DNA of 32,879 bases from Sulfurospirillaceae bacterium (lineage in GTDB: Bacteria; Campylobacterota; Campylobacteria; Campylobacterales; Sulfurospirillaceae). Each line of letters begins with the position of its first letter. The stretch's first letter is position 1. The notes under the pieces were generated by a model, which was given only the letters and a program-made list of their open reading frames with translations, was not told where the DNA came from and made no database searches. This document shows, one piece after another, positions 6,776-14,887 of this stretch. The stretch lies in the NCBI GenBank assembly GCA_028693565.1, contig JAQUVE010000014.1, forward strand, positions 1-32,879, written 5' to 3'. Made by a program: the position numbers and the translations under genes.

Positions 6776-9337
6776 ATGAGTATAAATAGAAGAGATTTTT
6801 TAAAAACAACAGCCGCGACAGCAGCGGTAGCAACTACAGTATCCGTTTTCACACCTCAAGCAGTGGAAGCCAAAACGGGAGAACTTGCCTATGAAGGTGA
6901 AAGTGGTAAATGGATATCTTCTACATGCCAAGGATGTACAAGTTGGTGTAGCATTCAAGGGCTTGTTCAAGATGGGAGATTGATTAAAGTTAGAGGCAAT
7001 CCTAATTCTGCCAGTGGTGGACGTATTTGCCCACGACCACACTTAGCGATTCAACAAGCGTATGATCCTGATCGTGTTAAAACACCACTTAAGCGAACCA
7101 ATCTTAAAAAAGGACGAGGTATTGATCCAAAATTTGTTCCAATTTCATGGGATGAAGCTATTGATACGATTGCCGATAAAATTATGGAACTCATTAATGC
7201 AGGCGAAACGCACAAGTTTTTATTAGCACGTGGTCGGTATACGTATATGAATGAGATTATGTATGGAACATTTCCCAAATTAATTGGAAGCCCGAATAAT
7301 ATCTCACACAGCGCCTTGTGTGCTGATGCGGAAGAATTTGGACGTGAACAGACTGAGGGATACCCTAAATACGCAGATTTTGATTTAGACCATACTCGCT
7401 ATATCTTGGGATGGAGTTCCGATATGGTAGCTTCAAATCGCCAAGTTCCGTGGTTTATCAACCAATTTGGGAAAGTCAAAGATAGAGCTAAAATTACTAC
7501 GATTGACCCAAGACTTTCAGCAACCGCTGCTAAATCACACCGATGGTTACCAATTATTCCAGGAACTGATGGTGCTTTGGCCATTGCGATTGCGCATGTT
7601 ATCTTGAGTGAAGGGAAATGGAATAAAGAATTTGTAGGTGATTTTGCTGATGGGAAAAACTACTTTGTACCAGGAGTGGAAGTTCCTAGCGAGATTATTG
7701 TTGATGAAAAACCATTACCGGTAATTTTCAATGAAATACACACTAATGGTGTCGTTGCATGGTGGAATTTAGAGCTGAAAGAGCGCACTCCTGAATGGGC
7801 GGAGTCAATTACTGGAATTAGTGCTCAAGAGATTAAAGAAGTAGCTCGTGAGTTTGCGGAAGCTGGTAATCGTGCTATCTCATGGACGAGCCCAGGTGCT
7901 GCTATGCAGATTAGAGGGGGAATTTCCTCTTTTGCATGTCATGCACTCAATGGACTGGTAGGCTCAGTGGACCATGAAGGTGGTATCTTACAAGAAAGCT
8001 CAGCGCCAACGGCTAAAACACCAGATGTTAAACCGTATATCGATCCACGATTTGCTGCTAGTTTAAAAAAGCCTAAGATTGACCAACGTGGAACCAAAGG
8101 TTTTCCAGCTCTTGAGCATATGAAATCAGGACAATTTGTCTGTACTTCACGTGTCGCCCAAGCGATGCTTGATAAAGACCCGTATGATATTAAAGTTGCT
8201 ATTGGGTATTGGAATAACTGGGTATTTTCTTCCATGGGTACAAAACAGTGGGAAGAAGCGATGTCAAAATTACCATTTTTTGCGCATATAACAACTAATA
8301 TTGCGGAGATGAGTATGTTCGCAGATATCGTTTTACCTGCAAAAATACACCTCTTTGAGCGCTATGGTTTTGCCAAAACAAAACAAAATTTACAAGCGTA
8401 TTTATCGATGCATCAACCAATGATTAAGTCGCTTGCAGATGCTAGAACCGATGAGACCGAAGTGCCTTTTATGTTGGCACAAGCATTGGCAAAAAAAGGT
8501 TTTGATGCACCATTACGCTATTTCCAAGATAATTTTAAAGACCCTGAAACAGGTAAAACACCTGAAACACCTGCTGAGTTTGATCTATTTGCTGTGAAAT
8601 TTTATACCAAACCTATTTGGGACGGAAGTAGTAATAGTAAAGGTGACACGATAAATAGCTGGAATGAGCTTCTTGAAAAGGGTGTATGGAAAACCAAGCG
8701 TTACAAAATTGGTGAAAAAATAGGTCATTTCCATACGGCAACGCATAAGTTTGAGTTTTTTAGTGAAACACTCAAAGCTGGACTTCAAAATCATGCAGAT
8801 AAACATAAAATGAGCTTGGATGAAGCGATTCAGGCGGCTAATTATACTGTGATGGGCGAGCAGTTTTTTGTTCCTCATTATGAACCAGCTGTTCGATACG
8901 GCGATGAAAAAGTTTATCCTTTTATCTTTACAGAACATCGTTCGCGTTTGAACCGTGAAGGACGTAGTCAAAATACGCCGTGGTATTACACCACTAAAAA
9001 TGTAGACCCAGGGGATGAGAATGAAAAAGATGTTACCAAAGTCAATCCACTGGATGGTGCAAAGTATGGTTTGAAAACAGGTGATAAAGTACGCCTTGTT
9101 TCCATGTTTGGAACGATTGAGAGTGAAATCAAACTGTGGGAAGGTGTGCGTCCAGGAACGGTTGTCAAATGTTTTGGTCAAGGACACTGGGCTTATGGAC
9201 GAGTTGGAAGCGAAGTGTTTGGCTCAAAACCACGAGGTGGCAATAATAATGAACTTTATTGTTATGATTGGGAGCGCTTAAGTGGATCAAATCCTAGACA
9301 TGGTGGACATACACGTGTTAAAATCGAAAAGATATAG
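6776..9337 (+). CDS. arrA: Respiratory arsenate reductase, molybdopterin catalytic subunit (ArrA)
   Basis: This periplasmic DMSO-reductase-family enzyme reduces arsenate to arsenite during anaerobic respiration. It has 853 residues, almost the length of Shewanella ArrA. A Tat signal has RRDFLK at 5-10 and cleavage after AVEA near residue 32. The [4Fe-4S] ligands are Cys51, Cys54, Cys58 and Cys85. Cys182 (SHSALCADAEEFG) is the expected Mo ligand, and RGRY (152-155) is typical of ArrA, not the GRGWG of ArxA. A dinucleotide-binding domain lies near the C-terminus. ATG 6776 is preferred over 6773 because it sits 5 bases after AAGGAGG. Odd: residue 187 is Glu where, by recalled alignment, Shewanella ArrA has the substrate-binding Lys198. 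Alternatives are another oxyanion reductase of the Arr/Psr group; arr-type neighbours favour ArrA. Confidence 0.85.
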   Translation: MSINRRDFLKTTAATAAVATTVSVFTPQAVEAKTGELAYEGESGKWISSTCQGCTSWCSIQGLVQDGRLIKVRGNPNSASGGRICPRPHLAIQQAYDPDRVKTPLKRTNLKKGRGIDPKFVPISWDEAIDTIADKIMELINAGETHKFLLARGRYTYMNEIMYGTFPKLIGSPNNISHSALCADAEEFGREQTEGYPKYADFDLDHTRYILGWSSDMVASNRQVPWFINQFGKVKDRAKITTIDPRLSATAAKSHRWLPIIPGTDGALAIAIAHVILSEGKWNKEFVGDFADGKNYFVPGVEVPSEIIVDEKPLPVIFNEIHTNGVVAWWNLELKERTPEWAESITGISAQEIKEVAREFAEAGNRAISWTSPGAAMQIRGGISSFACHALNGLVGSVDHEGGILQESSAPTAKTPDVKPYIDPRFAASLKKPKIDQRGTKGFPALEHMKSGQFVCTSRVAQAMLDKDPYDIKVAIGYWNNWVFSSMGTKQWEEAMSKLPFFAHITTNIAEMSMFADIVLPAKIHLFERYGFAKTKQNLQAYLSMHQPMIKSLADARTDETEVPFMLAQALAKKGFDAPLRYFQDNFKDPETGKTPETPAEFDLFAVKFYTKPIWDGSSNSKGDTINSWNELLEKGVWKTKRYKIGEKIGHFHTATHKFEFFSETLKAGLQNHADKHKMSLDEAIQAANYTVMGEQFFVPHYEPAVRYGDEKVYPFIFTEHRSRLNREGRSQNTPWYYTTKNVDPGDENEKDVTKVNPLDGAKYGLKTGDKVRLVSMFGTIESEIKLWEGVRPGTVVKCFGQGHWAYGRVGSEVFGSKPRGGNNNELYCYDWERLSGSNPRHGGHTRVKIEKI

Positions 9338-9351
9338 GTGAAGGATAAACA

Positions 9352-10050
9352 ATGACAAAAAAATATGGAATGATTATAGACCTACATCGTTGTGTAGGAT
9401 GTGGTGCGTGTAATTTAGCATGTAAAAGTGAAAATAATACGCCCGTAGGAATTGATTGGGCAAGCCATAAAATCGAAACGTATGGTGTTTTTCCTAAAGT
9501 TACATACACCCATACACCAACTTTATGTAACCATTGTGAAGACGCACCGTGTGTAAGAGTCTGTCCAACACATGCAATGCATAAAACAGACGAAGGTTTT
9601 GTGGTACATGATCCAAGCATTTGTATTGGTTGTAAAAGTTGTATGCTTGCTGATCCTTATGGCGTGATACATTTTAATACTAAAGATGCTTTTATTGAAT
9701 TTGCTACGGATACAAGCAGCGAAGTCAAAGATGGTACTTTCTCTAAAAAAGAACTCAGTGATAAAAGTAAAGCACCCTTTCCAAACTTTAATGCTGAACG
9801 TGGAGCTGGAGGTTACGAAGCCATTCGTCGGGCAGGAGCTGTTGAAAAATGCACTTTTTGTAACCACCGTGTAGCCAAAGGACTCGCACCTGCATGCGTG
9901 GTAGCATGTCCAGCCGATGCACGTATTTTTGGTGATATGAATGATCCAAAAAGCCAAATTACAAAGGTATTAAAGGAAAACAAACCAACCATTTTACTTC
10001 CTGAAAAAGGTACTAATCCCAAAGTCTTTTATATCGGAAGTTACAACTAA
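9352..10050 (+). CDS. arrB: Four-cluster ferredoxin-like subunit of arsenate reductase (ArrB)
   Basis: This electron-transfer subunit has 232 residues, the usual length for ArrB/PsrB-type proteins. It has no signal peptide and is presumably co-exported with Tat-borne ArrA. Cysteine sets are 14/17/20/24, 59/62/67/71, 91/94/97 and 167/170/182/186. The third set is incomplete: the fourth ligand, expected in CxxCxxCxxxCP, is Asp101 (CMLADPYG; codon GAT at 9652-9654). Thus 15 of 16 expected cluster cysteines are present. One cluster may be ligated by Asp, or be [3Fe-4S], which would shift its potential. It follows arrA by 14 bases with a short AAGGA-like RBS and is followed by a terminator hairpin, closing the operon. 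Confidence 0.9.
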   Translation: MTKKYGMIIDLHRCVGCGACNLACKSENNTPVGIDWASHKIETYGVFPKVTYTHTPTLCNHCEDAPCVRVCPTHAMHKTDEGFVVHDPSICIGCKSCMLADPYGVIHFNTKDAFIEFATDTSSEVKDGTFSKKELSDKSKAPFPNFNAERGAGGYEAIRRAGAVEKCTFCNHRVAKGLAPACVVACPADARIFGDMNDPKSQITKVLKENKPTILLPEKGTNPKVFYIGSYN

Positions 10051-10054
10051 GTAA

Positions 10055-10076
10055 AAGGCCCTCTTAAGAGGGCCTT
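10055..10076 (+). terminator. Hairpin terminator after arrB
   Basis: A 9-base perfect stem, AAGGCCCTC / GAGGGCCTT, with a TTAA loop lies 5 bases after the arrB stop. The T-tract is weak (TTATCTT) but the GC-rich stem is unusual for this sequence. It separates arrCAB from the LysE-type gene. Confidence 0.7.
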
Positions 10077-10100
10077 ATCTTCGTAACGACAAAATATAGC

Positions 10101-10106
10101 TATAAT
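10101..10106 (+). promoter_or_regulatory. -10 element before the LysE/RhtB gene
   Basis: A perfect TATAAT lies 24 bases before the start codon, downstream of the arrB terminator, with no clear -35 box. It supports independent transcription of the exporter-ATPase pair. Confidence 0.45.
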
Positions 10107-10129
10107 TCTTCAAAAACAAAGGTTTTTGG

Positions 10130-10762
10130 ATGGATTTACACACTTGGCTTTTATACACAACTGTAGCGTTTATCGCTATCGTTAGTCCTGGTCCTGCGGT
10201 TTTATTGGCTATCAACAACTCTATCAAGTATGATATTACAGCAGTTGTTTTTTCCTCTTTAGGCAATATTTTAGGACTTTTTATCCTCTCAGCAGGAGCT
10301 ATGCTAGGGCTTGGTGTTGTTCTTAATACTTCCTTGCTTCTTTTTACAGCTTTTAAAATCATTGGAGCACTCTATCTTATTTACATTGGGTGGAAACAGC
10401 TACGCAATATCAACAATATTTTTGCTAATGTCAATTTAGAAGGTCAAAAAAGTAAAAAAGAGTACTTCTTTATCTTTAAACGAGGATTTTTAATTTGCAT
10501 CACCAATCCTAAACCGATTATCTTTTTTACGGCACTTTTTCCGCTTTTTTTAAATCCTGAAAGTTCTTTAGTGAGTCAGTTTTTTATCTTAACTTTTACT
10601 TTTATGGCGCTTTCGTTTAGCACACTGATGAGCTATGCTTTTTTTACAAGAAGTCTTAAAAAATGGTTTTCAACCCATCATCGTGCACGTTGGTTTAACC
10701 GTATTAGTGGTGCTATCTTTGTGGCTCTTGGACTTGGAATGTTAGGATTGGAAAGAAGATAA
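10130..10762 (+). CDS. LysE/RhtB-family amino-acid exporter
   Basis: This inner-membrane protein of 210 residues has about six hydrophobic segments. The N-terminal family signature SPGPAVLLAINNS (about residues 20-32) and the GALYLIYIGWKQLR segment (about 79-92) identify the LysE/RhtB superfamily, which exports amino acids such as homoserine, threonine or lysine. The start ATG has AAAGG 7 bases upstream. It is separated from arrB by a terminator and has its own -10 box, so it is not likely to be part of the arsenic system. The ABC ATPase gene starts one base after its stop, so these two are co-transcribed. Substrate unknown. Confidence 0.88.
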   Translation: MDLHTWLLYTTVAFIAIVSPGPAVLLAINNSIKYDITAVVFSSLGNILGLFILSAGAMLGLGVVLNTSLLLFTAFKIIGALYLIYIGWKQLRNINNIFANVNLEGQKSKKEYFFIFKRGFLICITNPKPIIFFTALFPLFLNPESSLVSQFFILTFTFMALSFSTLMSYAFFTRSLKKWFSTHHRARWFNRISGAIFVALGLGMLGLERR

Positions 10763-10763
10763 C

Positions 10764-11552
10764 ATGAAAATAGTTGAATTTGAACATGTGAATGTCGCCT
10801 ATGAAGAGGAGAATGTTTTAAAAGATATTTCATTAGCGATAAAAGAGGGGGAACATACGGCAATTATTGGAGCCAATGGTTCTGGAAAATCAACGTTGAT
10901 TAAACTTTTTTCCAATGACTTGTATCCTCGCTTTTCACTCGATATGGTGAAAGAGGTTTTTGGAAAAAAAGTGTGGGATATTTGGGAACTTAAAAAACAT
11001 TTGGGCATTATCACCAATGAATTGCATTATGAATTTACGCAACGCGCAGGTTTTTTAAATGCCTTTGAAGTGACACTTTCAGGATTTTATAGTAGTTTTC
11101 ACATCTACGAACATCAAGAATTTTCACCTTTACATGTCAACAAAGTCAATGAGGTTTTAAGCTTTTTAGAAATTGAGCATTTGCGCCACAAACGCATCTC
11201 AGAAATGTCAACAGGTGAGATACGAAAATGCATTATCGCTCGTGCTCTTGTGCATAACCCCAAAGCGATGATACTCGATGAACCAACAGTTGGGCTTGAC
11301 ATTAAAGCGCAAATCAACTTTGTCTCCATGATGCAAAAACTCTCTACACAAACCACGATTATTTTAATTACACACCATTTAGAAGAGATTTTTGAAGAGA
11401 TACAAACGGTTGTGATGATTAAAAGTGGAGAAATTTATCAGCGTGGCAAAAAAGAGGACCTTTTAAATGATACGCAACTTTCATATCTGTTTGACATCCC
11501 TTTACATGTAAGTTGTGATAAAGGGCGTTATAGTATTGCAAATATCAATTAA
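10764..11552 (+). CDS. Solitary ABC transporter-type ATPase (COG1119/ModF-like)
   Basis: A soluble 262-residue nucleotide-binding protein with Walker A GANGSGKST at 36-44, Walker B AMILDEP at 168-174 followed by a D-loop, and an H-loop histidine near 204. The ABC signature reads MSTGEIRK instead of LSGGQ, a variant seen in the COG1119 group that includes ModF-like proteins. No permease or binding-protein gene is beside it, so it either pairs with subunits encoded elsewhere or acts as a non-transport ABC protein. It begins one base after the exporter stop with RBS GGAAAGAAG. Function cannot be assigned beyond ATPase. Confidence 0.8.
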   Translation: MKIVEFEHVNVAYEEENVLKDISLAIKEGEHTAIIGANGSGKSTLIKLFSNDLYPRFSLDMVKEVFGKKVWDIWELKKHLGIITNELHYEFTQRAGFLNAFEVTLSGFYSSFHIYEHQEFSPLHVNKVNEVLSFLEIEHLRHKRISEMSTGEIRKCIIARALVHNPKAMILDEPTVGLDIKAQINFVSMMQKLSTQTTIILITHHLEEIFEEIQTVVMIKSGEIYQRGKKEDLLNDTQLSYLFDIPLHVSCDKGRYSIANIN

Positions 11553-11557
11553 ACTTT

Positions 11558-11581
11558 TTGACAACCCTAATTTGCTAAAAT
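11558..11581 (+). promoter_or_regulatory. Probable promoter of the leuDB-cca-purU operon
   Basis: TTGACA (11558-11563) is followed 12 bases later by an extended -10, TGC-TAAAAT wording in TTTGCTAAAAT (11571-11581). The -35 is too close for a classic promoter, so the extended -10, common in Campylobacterota, is the more reliable part. It lies 31 bases before leuD. Confidence 0.45.
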
Positions 11582-11612
11582 ATGTCATTCAAGTCTTTTA
11601 AAGAGGAACAAC

Positions 11613-12101
11613 ATGAGTACTATAAGCGGAAAAGTGTGGCATTTCGGTGATAATATCGATACCGATTTGATTATTGCGGCACGTTATTTAAATACATCAG
11701 ACCCTAAAGAATTGGCTAAACATGTCATGGAAGATGCTGATCCTGAGTTTGTCAACAAAGTTAAAGCAGGCGATATCATCGTTGCGGGGGAAAATTTTGG
11801 TTGTGGTAGTAGTCGTGAACACGCACCCATTGCGCTTAAAGCTGCTGGTGTAAGCGCTGTTGTGGCAAAAAGCTTTGCACGTATTTTTTATCGTAATGCC
11901 TTCAATATGGGCTTACCCATTTTCGAACTAAGCCAAACTGACACTATTAAAGAAGGAGATACGATTAGTATTTCGATGGAAAGTGGTGAAGTGAAAAATG
12001 GTGCAACCGTTTATAAATTTACACCAATTCCTCCTTTTATGCAAGAATTATTAGCGTGTGGTGGATTGATGAATTATGCTAAAGCTGAGATGAAGAAATG
12101 A
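11613..12101 (+). CDS. leuD: 3-isopropylmalate dehydratase small subunit
   Basis: This is the small subunit of isopropylmalate isomerase, which converts 2- to 3-isopropylmalate in leucine biosynthesis with the Fe-S subunit LeuC. It has 162 residues, the length of the short bacterial/archaeal LeuD type. Signature segments are [14 protein letters not shown] near residues 13-26, [14 protein letters not shown] near 59-72 and the [11 protein letters not shown] region. RBS AAAGAGG precedes the ATG. leuC is not in the window. The stop overlaps the leuB start (ATGA), so the pair is translationally coupled. Confidence 0.95.
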   Translation: MSTISGKVWHFGDNIDTDLIIAARYLNTSDPKELAKHVMEDADPEFVNKVKAGDIIVAGENFGCGSSREHAPIALKAAGVSAVVAKSFARIFYRNAFNMGLPIFELSQTDTIKEGDTISISMESGEVKNGATVYKFTPIPPFMQELLACGGLMNYAKAEMKK

Positions 12102-13171
12102 AAAAAAACTATAAAATAGCGGTTATTAGAGGTGATGGCATTGGTCCTGAAATTGTGGATGAAGCCATCAAAGTACTTGATTGTGTTTGTGTGAATGAAG
12201 ATTTTACACTCAGTTATGAAGATTATTTGATGGGTGGCGTGGCATATGATATGACAGGTTCACCGCTTCCTGATGCAACTATCGAAGGTTGTATGAAAAG
12301 TGATGCTGTATTATTTGGTGCTATTGGTGGCGAAAAATGGGACAATTTACCACGTGAATTTCGCCCTGAAACAGGGCTTTTAAAGCTTCGCAAAGCACTA
12401 GGATTGTTTGCCAATCTTCGACCAACTTCGGTCTTTGATGAGCTTTTAGATGCAAGTACTCTCAAACCTGAAGTGTTGCAGGGCGTTGACCTTTTTGTCG
12501 TGCGTGAACTGACTGGTGGTATCTACTTTGGTGAACCTCGTGCCAATGATGGGCAAAAAGCGTATAACACGATGGTCTACAGCAAATTTGAAATAGAGCG
12601 TATCGCACGGGTTGCTTTTGAATCAGCTATGAAGCGACGTAAACATGTTTGCTCTGTTGATAAAGCTAATGTTCTTGAGGTTAGTCAACTTTGGCGTGAT
12701 ACGGTTATTGAGATTGCTAAAGAGTATCCTGAAGTTACATTAACACATATGTATGTAGACAATGCGGCGATGCAACTTGTGCGTAATCCAAAACAGTTTG
12801 ATGTGATTTTAACAGGCAATATTTTCGGTGACATTTTAAGTGATGAAGCCAGTATGATTAGTGGTTCAATCGGTCTTTTACCTTCAGCTTCTATTGGTGG
12901 AACAGTAGGACTCTATGAACCTATTCATGGCTCTGCACCTGATATTGCAGGGCAAGGCATTGCCAATCCTTTAGCAACAATCTTAAGTGCTTCTATGATG
13001 CTTCGCTTTGCGCTTGATGAGACCAAAGCAGCGGATAGAATTGAAAATGCAGTTAAAAAAGTACTCAGTGATGGTTATCGTACGAAAGATTTAGCACGTT
13101 ATGGAGCTAAAGAAGTGTGCTCTACGACACAGATGGGTTCTATTATCGCGGATTATGTAGCTAAAGCATGA
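12098..13171 (+). CDS. leuB: 3-isopropylmalate dehydrogenase
   Basis: This cytoplasmic NAD-dependent enzyme oxidises 3-isopropylmalate, the third step of leucine biosynthesis. It has 357 residues, the normal length. It shows the N-terminal [12 protein letters not shown], the substrate-binding [13 protein letters not shown] stretch, [10 protein letters not shown], and the metal/cofactor segment [15 protein letters not shown], all diagnostic of LeuB in the isocitrate/isopropylmalate dehydrogenase family. Overlap with leuD at the 5' end and with the small TPR-like gene at the 3' end (both ATGA) places it in a long coupled operon. Confidence 0.96.
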   Translation: MKKNYKIAVIRGDGIGPEIVDEAIKVLDCVCVNEDFTLSYEDYLMGGVAYDMTGSPLPDATIEGCMKSDAVLFGAIGGEKWDNLPREFRPETGLLKLRKALGLFANLRPTSVFDELLDASTLKPEVLQGVDLFVVRELTGGIYFGEPRANDGQKAYNTMVYSKFEIERIARVAFESAMKRRKHVCSVDKANVLEVSQLWRDTVIEIAKEYPEVTLTHMYVDNAAMQLVRNPKQFDVILTGNIFGDILSDEASMISGSIGLLPSASIGGTVGLYEPIHGSAPDIAGQGIANPLATILSASMMLRFALDETKAADRIENAVKKVLSDGYRTKDLARYGAKEVCSTTQMGSIIADYVAKA

Positions 13172-13416
13172 AGACACTCACATTAGCATCCATTTATGAA
13201 TTACAAGGCCTCAAAAGTGAGGCTTTAGAAATTTATAAAGAGTTATTGCGTGAAAATCCTGACAATAAAGAAGCAAAGATTGCGATAATGCGACTTTCGG
13301 GTATTCGTAAAAAGTATCAGGGTGTAGATGAAGAGATGAAAAAGTTTTTTTTGAATATGAATAGCGAAGTGGAATTTTTAGAATTTGAAAGATGGTTGGT
13401 GAAACTATGGAACTAA
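13168..13416 (+). CDS. Small TPR-like protein (conserved in Campylobacterota)
   Basis: An 82-residue protein, probably cytoplasmic. Residues about 5-40 form one tetratricopeptide-like helix pair ([18 protein letters not shown] followed by NPDNKEA). The remainder is charged and helical. It overlaps the leuB stop by ATGA. In Campylobacter jejuni a small protein gene precedes ciaD-cca-purU in the same position, so this is likely its counterpart by gene order. The function is unknown; a protein-protein interaction role is only suggested by the TPR. Confidence 0.75.
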   Translation: MKTLTLASIYELQGLKSEALEIYKELLRENPDNKEAKIAIMRLSGIRKKYQGVDEEMKKFFLNMNSEVEFLEFERWLVKLWN

Positions 13417-13775
13417 AAGAGATGATCCTCTCGACGCTAGCTGAGCTCGATGAAGTAAGTAAAAAAGAGACGCAAACAAAAAATGATACAGCAGTCCCTA
13501 TGAACACTATAGCAACCTTTCATGAAGAGCGTATCCATTATGAAGAGAGTGTCGATAGTGCGGAAGAGGAAGTTGAAGAAGTAAGTTCACCGATTGATGA
13601 TCAAAAACAATTTTTTCTCAGCTTAAGAGAGCGAATTTTAGTACTTTTTGAAGGATTTCAATCGCCTAATAATAAAAACATTGAGGCTAAAATTGATTTG
13701 ACTTTAAATTTCCTAGAGTATCTTTTAGCGACGATTGATGAGCATTTGGAGAGCCTGGACAAGCAAAGGCTATGA
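13407..13775 (+). CDS. CiaD-like acidic protein (syntenic with Campylobacter Cj0788)
   Basis: A 122-residue, strongly acidic cytoplasmic protein. An N-terminal helix is followed by a low-complexity Glu-rich linker (about residues 45-65) and a conserved-looking C-terminal helical part with SLRERILVLFEGF and LTLNFLEYLLATIDEHLESL. It has no signal peptide or membrane segment. ATG 13407 is chosen over 13392 because GGTGA lies just upstream. The place between a small TPR gene and cca-purU matches ciaD in C. jejuni, where the protein is described as a secreted invasion effector. The homology call rests on gene order and general resemblance recalled from memory. A free-living host would suggest that the ancestral role is not virulence. 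Confidence 0.6.
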   Translation: MELKEMILSTLAELDEVSKKETQTKNDTAVPMNTIATFHEERIHYEESVDSAEEEVEEVSSPIDDQKQFFLSLRERILVLFEGFQSPNNKNIEAKIDLTLNFLEYLLATIDEHLESLDKQRL

Positions 13776-14887
13776 ATCTAGAAGCCATTAGCTCTGAATA
13801 TCGTGAAGAAATCAATCACGCAATTACATTACTACGTCCTTACACTAAACGGGCTTATATCGTCGGGGGAAGTGTAAGGGATTTGTATCTGGGTATTGGT
13901 TTGCATGATATTGATATTGAAGTTTACGATATTGAGCCTTCGGCATTTGATACTTTGATGCAGCGCATTGGAGCAGTAGGTGTTGGAAAGAGTTTTTTTG
14001 TTTATAAACTTGGAAAAATAGATTTTGCATTGCCACGTGTAGAGCGAAAAGCTGGTTTTGGGCATACAGGTTTCGATGTTGTTTTGTGTGAGGATGAAAA
14101 AGAAGCGTCAAAGCGACGTGATTTTTCGATGAATGCGATGATGCTTAACATTTTTAGTGGAGATCTTCTTGATTTTTGGGGTGGGTTGCAGAGCTTAAAA
14201 GCTCAAGAAATTTCGCTCATTGATGAAAAAAGCTTTAAAGAAGATAGTTTAAGAGTGCTTCGTGCGGTACAATTTAGCGCCCGCCTTGGTTTTAAAATAG
14301 AGGCAAAAACATTAGAAGTGATGCGTTTGATTGATCTCAGTGATTTAAGCCAGACACGGATTTTATGGGAGTTTGAAAAGCTTTTTAAGGCTTCTTTTTT
14401 ACATTATGGTTTGTATTATATGTATCAGTTAGCGTTGTTTGAGAAATGTTTGAACTGTAAGGTTGAAAATCGTTTTTTCAAAGTAGCTAGAAGCTTGCTT
14501 CGCTGTAAGAAAAATTTTGAGGAAGATATCTATTCTTACTATTTTTTTTACATCGTGGCAAATTTCTTGGGGCATAATCCTTTAGAGTGGTTCAAAGCCT
14601 TGCAAGCGCCCAATCATTATCTCTCTTTTTTTAAATATCAACCTTTTTTAGAGGGTGAATTAACAGATCAAGCGTTACTGCATATAGCCCTTGATATCCC
14701 TTTGAAAAATTGGTTAGGACATTGTAAAAAAGGGGTAAAAGAGCATGCTAAAGCTTTAGGAGTTTGGGAGAGTGTTTTTATAGGTGGTATTGATGTTCAA
14801 GAAGTCATACGCGATGGGTTTACTCATGCCGCAATTGCCAAAGAGTTAAGAAGACGAAAAATGGAGAAAATAGCACAATGGAAATAG
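13772..14887 (+). CDS. cca: tRNA nucleotidyltransferase / poly(A)-polymerase family (CCA-adding)
   Basis: This class II nucleotidyltransferase adds or repairs the 3' CCA of tRNA. It has 371 residues. The catalytic head shows GGSVRD at 32-37 and the metal-binding Asp46-x-Asp48, then RRDFSMNA at 115-122 for nucleotide selection and EDSLRVLRAVQFSARLGF near 157-174. The C-terminal body is helical and less conserved. No HD domain motif was seen. It overlaps the preceding CiaD-like gene by ATGA and purU by 10 bases, keeping the cca-purU pair known from Campylobacter. Confidence 0.9.
   Translation: MNLEAISSEYREEINHAITLLRPYTKRAYIVGGSVRDLYLGIGLHDIDIEVYDIEPSAFDTLMQRIGAVGVGKSFFVYKLGKIDFALPRVERKAGFGHTGFDVVLCEDEKEASKRRDFSMNAMMLNIFSGDLLDFWGGLQSLKAQEISLIDEKSFKEDSLRVLRAVQFSARLGFKIEAKTLEVMRLIDLSDLSQTRILWEFEKLFKASFLHYGLYYMYQLALFEKCLNCKVENRFFKVARSLLRCKKNFEEDIYSYYFFYIVANFLGHNPLEWFKALQAPNHYLSFFKYQPFLEGELTDQALLHIALDIPLKNWLGHCKKGVKEHAKALGVWESVFIGGIDVQEVIRDGFTHAAIAKELRRRKMEKIAQWK

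Noticed and set aside
8585-9187. 200-codon minus-strand open frame inside arrA
   Set aside because: It is antisense to the conserved molybdopterin dinucleotide-binding domain; its composition is that of a shadow frame and no start signal is visible.
6776-9337. Polysulfide or thiosulfate reductase (PsrA/PhsA) instead of ArrA
   Set aside because: The length, the RGRY motif, the SPNNISHS-x3-Cys segment and the arrSKR neighbours fit ArrA better, although the Glu187 change keeps another substrate possible.
9523-9957. 144-codon minus-strand open frame inside arrB
   Set aside because: It is antisense to ferredoxin motifs; its cysteine and histidine-rich appearance only mirrors the coding strand.
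10130-11552. LysE-type exporter and ABC ATPase as part of the arsenic system
   Set aside because: A terminator hairpin and a separate TATAAT box lie between arrB and these genes, and neither family is tied to arsenic.
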